Shown: in pieces, positions 11,115 to 22,594 of the stretch
Layout: every line of letters starts with the position of its first letter
Position numbering within the stretch: position 1 is the stretch's first letter
NCBI GenBank assembly: GCA_023213395.1
Contig: CM041465.1
Location: forward strand, 150,729,741 to 150,793,740
Source of the DNA: Cycas panzhihuaensis
Taxonomy: Eukaryota > Cycadophyta
Length of the DNA: 64,000 bases
Direction of reading: 5' to 3'
Notes under the pieces: model-generated
What the model saw: the letters and a program-made list of their open reading frames with translations, nothing else
What the model was told of the DNA's origin: nothing
Databases searched by the model: none
Made by a program: the position numbers and the translations under genes

Positions 11115-11640
11115 TCACGGTGATCCCCCTTTGATGGAGACTTCTTTTATCTGCAATAGATCTCTAAGATTTAGAAACTTTACTTTAGTTAAAATCTTCG
11201 TAAAAATGTCAGTAATCTGTAGTTCTGTTAGACAATAAGACAAAGAAACAAGATTATCAGTAACTAAACTACGAATAAAATGTTGATGTAATTCAATATG
11301 TTTAGTCCTAAAATATGAAACTAGATTTGTAGCTATAGCAATTGCACCTTGATTATCAACTTTAAGTTCAATGGAAGAGGTTAGATATAGACCAATTTTA
11401 TTTAGTAAAGATTTGAGACAAAGTGTTTCTTTACTAGCTTCAACAAGTGCATGATATTTCACTTCAGTTGTGGATAAAGCAAGTGCCTACATTTTCTTAC
11501 TAGACCAAGTAATAGGTGAGGAATCTATAAAATATACATAACCTAAAGTAGATTTACGATCATTTATATCACCTACCCAATCGAAATCAGTATATCCAGT
11601 TAAAGTTAGAGGTTATTGCAAAAATTATAGGTTAAACCAT
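11115..11640 (-). pseudogene. Element C copia RNase H
   Basis: The final copia Pol domain. A 115-codon open stretch (11462-11115) reads KYHALVEASKETLCLKSLL, LKVDNQGAIAIATN and FRTKHIELHQHFIR, all characteristic of copia RNase H. The D of VDNQGA and the TKHIE segment are conserved. It ends with LLQIKEVSIKGGSP shortly before the polypurine tract. The upstream part is broken by stops and frame changes around 11465-11640. Confidence 0.85.
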
Positions 11641-12790
11641 AAAAAATAGTATGCTTTAGATAACGTAAGATACATTTAGCTACTTTCCAATGAGATTTAG
11701 GTGGATGTTACATATAATAGGAACATAAAGTGACAGCATAGGAAATGTCAGGGTGGGTGTGAGTAAGATAGATAAGACTACCAATTAGTTGTCTATATAG
11801 TATATGATTACATAGAGGTGATGAAGAATCAGTAGATAGTTTAACTCCTGATTGTAACAGATTAGATACGGGTTTAGCATTTTCTATGTTAAACCACTAA
11901 ATTAAGTCTAGAATATACTTAGGTTGAGATATAGTTATATTTGAATGATGTTGATAAACTTGTAGACCAAGAAAGTAATGTAATAGACCTAAATTGGTCA
12001 TTTCAAATTTGTTCATTAAAGTAGATTTTAAATGATAAATATGATGAGTTGATGATATAGTAATTATAATGTTATCAACATAAAGGATTAGAATAGTAAG
12101 ATTTTCATTTTCACATTTAAAATAAAGATTTGAATCACTAATACATCTAGTGTATCCAATGTGAATTAAATAATCATCTACTTTGGTATACCAAGCTCGA
12201 GAAGCTTATTTTAAACCATAAATAGATTTCTTAAGTTTACAAACTAAATTAGGATTTTCAATAAATCTAGGTGGCTGAGACATATAGATCTCTTCTTTGA
12301 GATCACCATTCAAGAAAGCACTCTTAACATCCATTTGGTGGATTTTCCAACCAAACTTGGCTGCAAGAGCAATAATTATTTTGATTGTGTTCATCTTTGC
12401 AATAGGGGCAAAGGTTTCATTATAATTGATGCCATCTATTTACAAAAATCTTTTTGCAATAAGGCGAGCTTTATATTTTTCAACTACGCCTATTGAGTTA
12501 TATTTTATCTTGTAGACCCATTTACAATTGACTACATTTTCCCCAGATGGGAGAGGAACAAGATCCCAGGTTAAATTTTTAATTAAGGCATCAAATTCAG
12601 TCTACATAGCGTCTTACCATATAGGATTATTGTTAGCTTGTTTAAATGTTCTAGGATCATTGTTGTCTATTATTTTTATCATCAAGGCAAAATTAACATG
12701 TAGTTTTTGGGCACGTGTGCGTATGGTATTGGTAGGATTACCTACATCAGATCCAGCATCAGTAAGCGTTGTTATTACCCAAAAAGGTTG
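11641..12790 (-). pseudogene. Element C copia reverse transcriptase
   Basis: The RT N-terminal part reads FDALIKNLTWDLVPLP and CKWVYKIKYN near 12600-12500. The clearest segment is 12394-12206, with GWKIHQMDVKSAFLNGDLKE and VCKLKKSIYGLK. The catalytic YVDD box appears as LYVDNIII near 12070-12086, so its second Asp is replaced by Asn. Later motifs such as LGLLHYFLGLQVYQH and QLIGSLIYLTHTHPDISYAV are readable. Several in-frame stops are present. Not functional. Confidence 0.88.
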
Positions 12791-13179
12791 CTTGTGAGTA
12801 ACTATTTCTAAAGATGCAGGTTGATTTGATGAACTAGCCTGAAAGGAAGGATCTATTTGAGTAGGGTTGGATAGAGTCCAATTTTAGACTTGAGTTAATA
12901 AAGATTCTATAACTTCTAGATTAGCTTATTTATCAGAGGGATCAACCAAATAGGTGTTGCTTAACAAACTTTCAACATGAAGTTCTACATAAGTAGATGT
13001 TGAAGAAGATCCTTCTTCATCAAATATTATGTCACGCAAAATAGAAATTTGATGTGTGACTAGATTTAAGAGTCTATAAGCTTTACTGTCTTTGATGTAT
13101 CTAACGAAGATGTATTTTTTACTTTTTGGATCTAATTTTTTGTATTTTTTGTGAGGGATATGTCACCACGCAATACTGC

Positions 13180-13880
13180 TAAAGATTAATAAATTATTGA
13201 CAGATGGTTTTCTTCCAGACCATTTTTGTTCTGGAGTAATGTTCTATAAACATTTACTAGGTAAATGATTTAATAAATAGTTAGAGCAGTAAATTGCTTC
13301 TACCCATAATTTTAAATCTAGATTCTTTGCATGTAACATACAACGAGTCATCTCAACAAGAGTGTGGTTTTTGCATTTAGTAACACCGTTTTGTTGAGGT
13401 GTATATGCAATAGAATATTAGAATTTAATTCCATGCGATTTATAAAAAGAAGTGAACTTACCACTTAAGTATTTCTTTGCATTATCAGATCAAAAAAATT
13501 TGATTTTTGAATTTGATTGATTTCAACTAGTGTTTTGTATTTAACGAAAATGTTAAATATTTGACTATGTATTTTGATCATGTAAACCCAACATTTTCTT
13601 GAATAATCATCTATAAATATAATAAAATAACGAGAACTTGAGTATGATGTTACATGAAAGGGTCCACATATGTCAGAGTGGACAAGTTCAAATGGAGTAG
13701 TTGCTCTGAATTGAGTTTTATGTGGAAATGGATCCATGTGTTGTTTAACTATCACATAAGCTTCACAAACACCATAAAAAGTGTTTAAGGGTAGTAGAAC
13801 ATTAACCATTTCATGCTTCTTTAAGTATTGTAGTTTGCCATAACTTGTATGTCTAAATTGTGCATGCTAAAGTTTGCTGA
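13180..13880 (-). pseudogene. Element C copia integrase
   Basis: The readable part is 13809-13465, with FELVHSDICGPFHVTSYSSS and YFIIFIDDYSRKCWVYMIK holding the first catalytic Asp. The second Asp is in SDNAKKYLSGKF near 13485. The third motif reads TPQQNGVTKCKN where copia elements normally have an acidic residue in GV-E-KN; here that catalytic Glu is Lys. Frame changes occur near 13460. Not functional. Confidence 0.85.
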
Positions 13881-14229
13881 CTGAGTTAGATTTGATAATA
13901 AAAGCACTAAAAGATTTTATTTTATTATTTTGAAGACTTATTAGATTATAGAGACCTATGTTATGATCAACAGGTCTTGAGGCAATACATCTGAATTTGT
14001 TTAATGGTTCCTTAATGATAAATTTATTTTTCCAAAATTTAACGACAAGGTCTTTCTAACAGATTTGATAGATAGAGAGTAGGTTTGGTAACAAACCAGG
14101 TACATAAAAGGCATCCTTGATTGAACCATCTTTTAAGATAACATCATATGATCCTTTGACTTTAAGTTGATTATCACTTCTAAAAGAAATCTCTTCTTCA
14201 GAGTTCATTTTGAATTGATAAGCGATTAA

Positions 14230-15354
14230 ATTTTTCTGGTGTCAAGTCATGTGATAGGATGCACCAGAGTCAAGAATCCACTGTGGTGGTTGATTTATAG
14301 GGGCAACAAATGCAGAAGTTGTTGCTGTTAAAGAATGATTATGAGTTTGTCGATTTTGAGGTCATGCATGAGAATGGGATTGAGGATGGGATTGCGGTCA
14401 ATTTTGCAATCCCTTATAAGCTTTCCATGGTTCTGAATTTATTCTACTTCTACAGACATCAATAGTGTGGCTTTTTTTATGACAATAGGCATAATTAGTA
14501 TTCTGAGAAGAAGTTACATTGTTCTTATTATGAAAGAACTGATTAGAAGTATTCTGGTGTTTAGTTGGACTATAATACTTAACATTATTTTGTGAATTGG
14601 ATGGTAAACCTCTACGGGGTTTCTAAAATTTCAGATTATTATAAAAATTATTTTGTTATTTGTTTTTAAATTGTGGCTTAGTTTTAGAAAACAAAACCTA
14701 TGAAGGATCTTTTAATGCGCTTGTTTGAATTAACATTGTCTGATATTTAATCAGTTAGTTTGTCAACTAATTGAATGTTATAAGTGAGTTGCCAACTTGT
14801 TGTCTGGCAGTTTTGTAGAGATTAAAGTGTTTTGGTAGTTTGTTTACTATAAGATGTACGAGTATGTCATTGTCTCTAGCATGCATAATTATTTTCTCAG
14901 TATCACCTTCTTTAGTTTTAGATTTGATACAGTTTCCTAGATCTTTATTAATTAATTGAATTTTAGTTAAAAAATCCTCAACATTGGTAAAATCATCAAA
15001 AGTAAGGTTATACAATTACTGTTCTAGGACAACCACTTGATGTGTATCTACCTTGTCATATTTTTCTTGCAAGGTTTTCCAGACCATGGCTAAGTCATCT
15101 ATTTTAGAAAACTGCTGACTGATTTCAAGTGAGAGTGAGTTTAATATGGTGTCTAAGGTTGCATCTGAGTTCATCAGATATACCATGTAACTCTCTATAG
15201 CATCTGCTTTTGGTTTTTGAAATTCACTTGTCACATATCACCATATCTTTTACTATTTGAGCTGATGGGATATGTGATTCCTCCAGTCGGCATAGTTTGA
15301 GCCAGTTAATACTGGAATTAGAACGCAGGTGATTGTCCTTGGAATTAATGCCAT
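14230..15354 (-). pseudogene. Element C Gag, zinc knuckle and protease
   Basis: Gag probably starts at ATG 15354 (MALIPRTITCVLIPVLTGSN, then YADWRNHISHQLK), typical of copia Gag. The body continues with MVWKTLQEKYDKVDTHQ and LTKIQLINKDLGN down to about 14700. A degenerate zinc knuckle, YAYCHKKSHTIDVC (first Cys replaced), is near 14440-14490. The protease active site HWILDSGASYHMT is near 14245-14285 and keeps DSGA. Stops at 15235, 15013 and elsewhere break the frame. Confidence 0.82.
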
Positions 15355-16640
15355 ATTAGGAGTTATGAGATTTAATTGAAGATGAAAAATATAAAGGTGA
15401 TTGAAAAAATAATCACTAACTAAAAGTACTAATCATTAGATTAATTTAATAGGCATAATTTAAAAAATAAAAAAAGAAAGCATTGTAATATACATTACTT
15501 GCTTTTCCTTTAAACAAATAATGACATGTTCTTAAATATCCTCCTTAAGAAACAGTCCCTTTTGATAAACAGTCTTCTTTGATAAATAGTCCCCCTTTTG
15601 ACAAATAAATTAGTTGCCCTTACTCTGAAAAAATGAACAAATCCTTAAAAAAATTAAAAGTCCCCCTTGATTAAAACAGTCCTAATAAAAAGTTCCCCTT
15701 AAAAAAAAAAAAAATTGTTACTAAAAAAAGTTTATTGATTATCAAGTAAATTAAATTAAAGAAAATTTTATTAATTAGAACATAACTCTAATGTTAAAAA
15801 AGATTAAATATCCAAATATTTAATGGGGGTTATACTAAGTTTTTATTGATTAAAAATGAGAATTTAATTAAAAGAGATATTTTGTAATGGGAAGATACAT
15901 TGTTTTTAATGTTAAAATAGAGGGAGATTAATATAGGGAGGAGATTAAAGGAAGGTTTATATCAACATTAAATGAAGTTATAAAGGGGACTAATTTAGCA
16001 TTAAAAAAATATAGTTAGGGAGGGTGATTATAATAAATATAATAAAAAAAGGGTTTGATATAATAATCAATATAAAAAATAAAATGAGTGTATTATTTTA
16101 TAATAAGGGAGGGAGATTAAAATATATAAAGAGTGTTGATTTTGCCTAAGTTGATTAGGCTTTAAAAAGTATAAAAATATATATAATATTGAGAGGGGGT
16201 TTAAACTTAACAATAGAGTATATAGTTAAGGGAAGGTGAACTGATTTAAATTTAAAATGTAATAAAGTTTTGATTATTAAAAAGTATTAAGAGTAAAAGA
16301 TTAGTATTATTTTATAAATCAAATATTATAGGGAGGAATTTAATAAAGTAGGGGGGGGGGGGGGGGGGCTAATTTAAATTTAGCCTAAAGTTTAATTAAA
16401 ACAGATTTTAAATAACTTATTAATGCGATTAAGGGGGGTGTAAACTCAATGTAATAAAGGGGTATTAAAATTAAATCGAAATATAATAAGGGAGAGGGGG
16501 GTATTTGTTTTATTTAAATCAAAATAGAAAAGGAAAAAAAAAAAAAAAAACTAAACGGCAGACAGACCTAACGAACTATTTTTCTTCAACAAAGAAAATT
16601 AAAATTAAAAATGAGATGAAATCTGAGAAGGGAGGGGGGG
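15355..16640 (-). other. Low-complexity first half of the element C leader
   Basis: Strongly AT-rich sequence with repeated short motifs of the form AGGGAGG...GATTAA...AATA on the plus strand, an 18-base G run near 16351-16368 and an A run near 16532-16548. No coding sequence is visible. Copia leaders are usually a few hundred bases or less, so this is an unusual expansion. Confidence 0.6.
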
Positions 16641-17787
16641 GAGGGGGTAGGTTAGAAACCCTACCTATTACTCCTCATCATGGTGGTAGCACTCACATTT
16701 TCTCTGGTTGCAGGGCGATGGAGGCGAAGACATTCTAGAGAATGGGCAAACAGTGCAGACAAATCTCTTACAGGTCTTCAAGACAACATTCCAGAGAACG
16801 AGCGAAGGGAGCAGATAGGATCTCTTACAAGTCTTCAAGACGAGGTTCTAGAGAACGGGCGAACGAAGTAAATAGATCTCTTATAAGTCTTCAAGATAAG
16901 GTTCCAGAGAACGGGCGAACAAAGTAGATAGATCTCTTGTAGGTCTTCAAGATGAGGTTTCGTAATCTCAACAATGTGGTTTGTCATAATGTGTTCCACC
17001 AATATAAGCATGCTGTTGTATAGCTTCTCAAGAGTTGTTTCACTGTTGCTCTCGGTTTTAGAAATACTTTGATGTCTAAGCTAAGTGTCCATGGTGGGGT
17101 TGGAGCCCTACTTGGCCATGGTTTCTCTTCACATTTAGCTCCTGGGGGTCCTTCATCGATTGGACCAGGGATTCTTTATCTGCATACCTACAGAGCAATC
17201 CTTAACATAATGTTTGTGATTGAGGAAATTCTGTCACTTGTGGTGATGCCAGCAAGGGATTTGATTGCTTCTAGCATCTGTATCTCAGGTGGATTAGGAT
17301 TGGTTCAAATATTGTATAAAGAAACATTACCTACTTGGTTCTTATCTAGAAATGGATCAAAGCATACCTGTTTTTCTATTTTGGAAGGCTATGCGATAGT
17401 ATATTTTGCCAATCTTTCTGGAGCTTTTGCGTGGGGGATAAACACTTTATCACTTTCAAGGAGAAGGATGCAAAGAGAGCAATGGGGGGCTACAAAGCAA
17501 CATGGGAGAAACATAAGTCAACCTAAATCCAAATGCAAATTACAGAAAATTGTTTGGAGAAGGCCACTGTAGGTCTAAATATTGTGCAAGGGTGCACCAA
17601 GTCCCTTCAAGAAAACATGGAAAAATTGAGGCGAGAGAAGATGATATCCCACCAGGATTTGGAGAGCAGAAATCCCTCACTCGGTATAGAAATTCAAGAT
17701 AAAATGGAAGTCAGCAAGGAGTTTAAGGGAGAAGAGGAGGAGGATATTCCCATGACAAACTCAGAACAGCTAAAACAAGTGATCTAA
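16641..17787 (+). pseudogene. Probable captured host-gene fragment in the element C leader
   Basis: Antisense to the copia element. The open stretch 17072-17572 encodes a hydrophobic, well-composed protein with GVGALLGHGFSSHLAPGG, IGPGILYLHTYRAILNIMF, VIEEILSLVVMPARDLIASS and AYFANLSGAFAWG-like segments, suggestive of a membrane-associated protein. A second, lysine/glutamate-rich ORF at 17533-17787 overlaps it in another frame (ENMEKLRREK, EEEEDIPMTNSEQLKQVI) and ends inside the primer site. Upstream lie 56-57 bp tandem repeats. It has no copia homology that I can see. I do not recognise the source gene. Amino-acid composition and length suggest coding origin, now fragmentary. Confidence 0.5.
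16726..16970 (+). repeat. 56-57 bp tandem repeat in the element C leader
   Basis: About four copies share TCTCTTA, GTCTTCAAGA and TCCAGAGAACGGGCGAA. The TCTCTT landmarks are at 16764, 16821, 16877 and 16933, giving periods of 57, 56 and 56. A partial copy precedes the first. Confidence 0.85.
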
Positions 17788-17792
17788 TACCA
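17781..17792 (-). other. Element C primer-binding site
   Basis: The minus strand reads TGGTATTAGATC directly after the 5' LTR. This is a diverged form of the tRNA-iMet-complementary site TGGTATCAGAGC. Confidence 0.7.
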
Positions 17793-18236
17793 TGTGAGAA
17801 TAGGCATATACATAACATCATAGGATCAAATTAAATATAAAACCACATGAAAACAAATGAAATTACACATGTACACAGGTTGATAGGTGGAAAACCCCTT
17901 CTGGGGAAGGAAAACCACCTCCTTAAGTTCTATTTTTATTAAGAATAGTTATAAACAGAAAACCAAATAGGTAAACCACCTAACACCTAAACCATCCTTT
18001 AAAAAGGCATACAGATAGCTCTCCTAGATTCATGGAACCATCTCCTTGAATCTAGGAGATGAATTTATATAACAGAAGGTTCATTGAAATGCAGTTCCAT
18101 ATTTCAACCACCTTTCACATAAGTTAATTAATAGACATTAAAGTTTAAACCTTATGATAACTTAAATACACATTTAGACATGTGACTAAAATATAAACTT
18201 TAAAAAGACCATAAAGATTACATTAACATTCTAACA
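17793..18236 (-). repeat. 5' LTR of element C
   Basis: 444 bp, partner of 10624-11067, followed on the plus strand by the TSD ATAAC (18237-18241). Confidence 0.95.
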
Positions 18237-18241
18237 ATAAC

Positions 18242-19423
18242 AATAATTACACAAGCTTTAGATATAAATTATCTATGGAAGTAAGCCTCCATGTACCCTT
18301 TGATATACTAAAGGACCCCTTTAGGTTCCTCCTTCCAACCTACAGTAGGAAACTAGTTAGTTGTTTATCCTTTTGAGATGCATGGGTTAATAGTTAGTGC
18401 TTAAAAGCTACTCTTCACGAACACCCTTGCATAGTTTTTAACCTTACAGAGATGTAAATTCCTTCATAGGTAGTTCCTTAAGATATTGGGCTAAGTAACA
18501 TTACTGATAGGGAAGTTTATTGAAGGGCTTGCACAACTAAACAATCCTCTGTCAATGTCTTTTAGGCTTCCTTTGATCATCTCTACCACTTCCTTAATAA
18601 AAATATTCAACATAAAATTACTTAAACTATTGTATTTCTAAAATTAAAATCATCTATAATTGAGATTATTATAATCCCTAATATAAGCCCCTAAAGTTAA
18701 CAGACATTTACAGATACAAAGGTTGAACTTATAATAGTAGTACCACCTAAAGATTAACAATGTATGAGTATTAATATAATACCTATTAGTAGAGCATTAT
18801 AACTTTGATTATTTATGTCCAAACCTTCAAACACAATTCTAAATTTATCACCTATTGAGTCCACCCTCCATTCTCATTACACTCTCTTAAAATAAATAAA
18901 TAAATGAGGAGAAAAAAAGAATCTACAAGGTCACTTCAATAAATACTTCTTTGTTTCTTATGAAACTTGCATTATTGGACTTGTGATTTTAGAAAAAAAA
19001 TAGTCCACATCAAACAATTTTACCTTATTAATCAATACATCTTATTTTAATTAGAGCATTATGTTGATTAGTTTGCACTAGCTTAGTTTTGATAATAATT
19101 TTTGGCAAAAATCTCTTGTATGATGCCTATAGGCCCCATAATAAAAAAAATTTACTTTAATCTCACCTATACTATTTAGAAGAATTTTTTGTGCTCATTC
19201 TAATTCAATTGATGATTTCTTACCTATTTTTTAGGGTTATTAAGCTATAGGCATCCCGCCACCTCCCTTCTTTCTTCCCTTAAGTATAATCCCCACTTCT
19301 ATAAGTTATTTTATTTGCCTAGCCCTAATTTTCTATATCCCCTTCTATCTTACTCATCCCATTTTTTTATATCCCTTTCTTCTTACTTATGTCCCACTTC
19401 TTATAATCCCTCTCTTTCTACAT
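18242..19423 (+). other. Element D leader, second part
   Basis: AT-rich non-coding sequence between the C insertion and the first Gag-like codons of D. No ORF or other structure is convincing. At about 1.2 kb it is long for a chromovirus leader, so a further unrecognised insertion is possible. Confidence 0.45.
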
Positions 19424-20395
19424 AATGGCTCCTACATCTCAAGCAAAACACATCTCTATATTGGAAACTTAGTTCTTAAATTTTAAAAATAAGTAAAGGT
19501 TGACATGTCCTCTCATGCATCAAAGTCAAATATCAAGGAAATATTAAACTTAATAGCTCAAATATTAGCACAATAATCTTAGTCAAACTCTCACTCTTTA
19601 GGCAACATGCCTCCAACATAGTATTCAAGTAACCATCCTTCATGCTAACTATGACTTCACTACAAGATCAATATTTCCTACATTTAATTTAGATTTGAAT
19701 AGAGATAGTGCTCAGATATAGATAAATAAACTTGAATCCTACTTATCTCTTAACCTAATGAATAAAGAGGAGTGACTGACATTTGCATCTATTCATATCG
19801 AAGGTTGAGCATATCATTGGTTTTATTAGTGGCAATAAGAATACCCACAAAATAAGACATGGATAAACTTCCCTACATATTTTTTCGATCAATATGATAA
19901 AACTTGGAACCAATCATTCTTCAATCAACTTGCGAGACTAAAATAGGTATCCTCAATTGAAGCATATATAAATGAGCTCTAATCCTTATAGAATCATGTC
20001 TCCCAAAGTTTAGATAAGTAAACTTTGACAAACACTTATGTCATAAGCTTAAAATAATCCATCTAAATATGCCTAAGAACCATAGAAATCTCAAGTCTCA
20101 AAGATGTGATATGAAGGGACAAAGTAATTAAGGCATAATTCATAATAGAAATAACATCTTTTTTTCAATGAGATACTACATGGCACCAACAATCATGATA
20201 GGCTAAACTCCCATGTCAATGACCCTAGGTAAATTACTCTCATGGACCTACTATAGAGCAACTTTTAAAAGAACCCATGAATAAGCCAATTCAAGTTCCA
20301 TCTATAGAGGTATACTAATGTATCATAGCCAACCTCTATGTCTAATGGCCAGAAAGTAGACCCCCAGATATGGTAAAGTTTCTAAAGCTAAGAAA
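19424..20395 (+). pseudogene. Element D Gag remnant
   Basis: Starts near an ATG reading MAPTSQAKHISILET. Recognisable Ty3/gypsy Gag pieces follow: LTFASIHIEG, AYHWFY near 19780-19830, FFDQYDKTWNQSFFNQLARL near 19890-19940, and VSSIEAYINEL. Stops are frequent (about one every 15-25 codons), so it is not functional. The order and spacing to the protease fit a chromovirus Gag-Pol. Confidence 0.65.
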
Positions 20396-20700
20396 ATGAT
20401 CTTTATAATAGATCCTAACTTATCCATAAAAGATGACTTTGATTTTGAACCAAACTTTTATGAAGAACCCTATCCAAAGCCCCCCTCAATGTCAAAACTA
20501 GAAGTCTCCCTCTCTATAGTAACATCCTATTCATGTCCCAAACCCTTACACGTAAAAGGAAAACTTAAAAAAACACCAATTACTATTCTAATTAGTAGTG
20601 GTGCATCACTAAACTTTATAGATGTTTTCCTCGCTAACTAATTAAATCTTTATATTATTCTAAAAATTTGATTACATGTTCCCTACTTAGCCATTATAAA
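20396..20700 (+). pseudogene. Element D protease remnant
   Basis: An 81-codon open stretch encodes PLHVKGKLKKTPITILISSG, then ASLNFIDVF. This is the retropepsin region of chromoviruses, normally with an Asp-Ser-Gly triad. Here the first residue of the triad is Ser, so the catalytic Asp is lost. Confidence 0.7.
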
Positions 20701-21179
20701 CTTCATTATCTTTGAATAATCAAGAACCTCACTATCTAAATTAGTAGTTATAGGTTAACCTTTGATTTTTATGCCCCATCTAATAGTAGATCAGACTCTA
20801 TTCTTAGAGTCTAGTGGCTATAAATATTAGGTACATATAACATAAATAACTCCCCCACTAATTTATTTATTTCATCTAAGTACTAGATGGTACAAACCCA
20901 TAAATTCCATGGAATACAACCCCCTAATAAATTAATTTTCCCAAACCAAATGAGAAAATAATTAAGAAACTAAGTATTTTACATTATATAGATCAATAAC
21001 ATCCATGCGCAAGTAACCCAACACCTAGCATATCCTTAATAAATATCAAGCCATTTTTACCCCCAATATTAGTTGGCCCACCACTAGATCATGGTATTAT
21101 CATACCATTAAGCTGAAAAATCCTCACAACCCTATCAATCTTTGACCCTACAAAAATTAGTACTTTCAAAAGAATAAGA

Positions 21180-22380
21180 TTAAAACTATTGCCAATAAGC
21201 TAATAGAAATAGGAATAATTCAACCCATTAAAAGCCCATATACTGCCCTTATTATGTTAATTTAAAAAAAGGATGGATCATTTAGGTTGTGTGTCAATTA
21301 TCAAAAACTTAATATCATAAAAAATAAGTTCCCCATCCCTAGAATCAATGGCATGTTAGATAAGATTCATGATTCCATAATCTTTACTAAGCTAGATCTC
21401 TAATCCAGATACTATCAAATCCCAATTACACTTCAAGATCATCAGAATACTACCTTATGTACACACCATGACCACTTTTAATTTCATGTCATACCTTTTG
21501 ATTTGTGTAATAACCTAGCCACATATCAATTCCTTATGAACAAGATATTTACCCCTAACCTTAGGAGATTTATTATTACTTTCTTTGATGATATTCCCAT
21601 TTATAGCATGGGCATAGTAATTCATACTCGTAATTTAGAGATAGTCCTAAAAATTTTGGGCAAATACCAATTATATACCAAACTCTCCAAGTGTGAGTTT
21701 GGTAAGTCTAAACTATAATACCTTGGCTATATTATCTCTACAAAATATATTTGAGTCTACCTTGATAATATAGTAGTTATTGTAAACTAGCCAACCTTAA
21801 AAAACCTTACCTACTAGCATGCTTTCTTAGGAGTTATAAGGTTTTATAGGCAGTTTGTCTAGAATTATGCAACCTTAATAACACCATTAACTAATTTAGT
21901 CTAAAAAGATTCTCTCCAATGGTCACCCATTATTGATGATGCATTTATTCATCTTAAATAAGTCATGCTCTCTACTCTGATCTTGGCCACACAAGACTTC
22001 TCTTAATAATTCCAACTAGAATATGATGCATTAGGCTTTGGCTTAGGTATGATCCTAATACAAAACTTATACCCCATTATATTTGAAAGTTATAAACTTA
22101 AAGACCATGAGCATAGGTTATCCTCCTAGTAAAAAGAAGTGGAGGTCATTCTCCATACCTCTAAAAAATGGTGATAATATTTCATTACATCTAAGTTCAC
22201 CATCTTAATAAATCATTATAGCCTTTATCATATATTAGGCCAATTGTTTGAGGAATAGGCTAAATAGGTGGGGAACCTTCAAGTTTTTAATTTCACAATC
22301 ACTTATAAGAAAGGCTAAGATAATATAGCAGTGGATGCTCTTTCTTACCTTCCAACTAACTTGTCTTTCATTCCTTCATT
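21180..22380 (+). pseudogene. Element D reverse transcriptase and RNase H remnant
   Basis: RT pieces in order are [50 protein letters not shown] and the catalytic-loop region RRFIITFFDDIPIYS near 21560-21605, where FFDD stands in place of YxDD. KLSKCEFGKSKL and YLGYIIS follow. RNase H is only faintly readable from about 21900 to 22360. Stops and frame changes are frequent. Confidence 0.75.
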
Positions 22381-22594
22381 CCATCTCTAATCCACATCCC
22401 GTATGGGTAAAAGGCCTAGCTTAAGAAAATTAGTTCCAACCAAATTATGTCAAATAGACTAAAAATATTCACACTAAAAAAAATAGGTATATATAAAATA
22501 ATCTACTTCTATATAGAAACCACATATTTGTCCACTTAGCCTCCAATTTTATTTCTTAAATCTTAATAAAATACCACTCTACTCTATTAGGAGG

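Larger units (their letters stand above)
10624..18236 (-). mobile_element. Element C: full-length Ty1/copia retrotransposon
   Basis: Bounded by two 444-bp LTRs and flanked by the exact TSD ATAAC (10619-10623 and 18237-18241). In the minus orientation it carries an iMet-like primer site, a very long leader, Gag, protease, integrase, RT and RNase H in the copia order, and a polypurine tract before the 3' LTR. A hand count gives about 25 differences between the LTRs (about 5.6 %), mostly transitions, with no length change. All coding domains are interrupted. It is inserted in the leader of element D. Confidence 0.95.
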
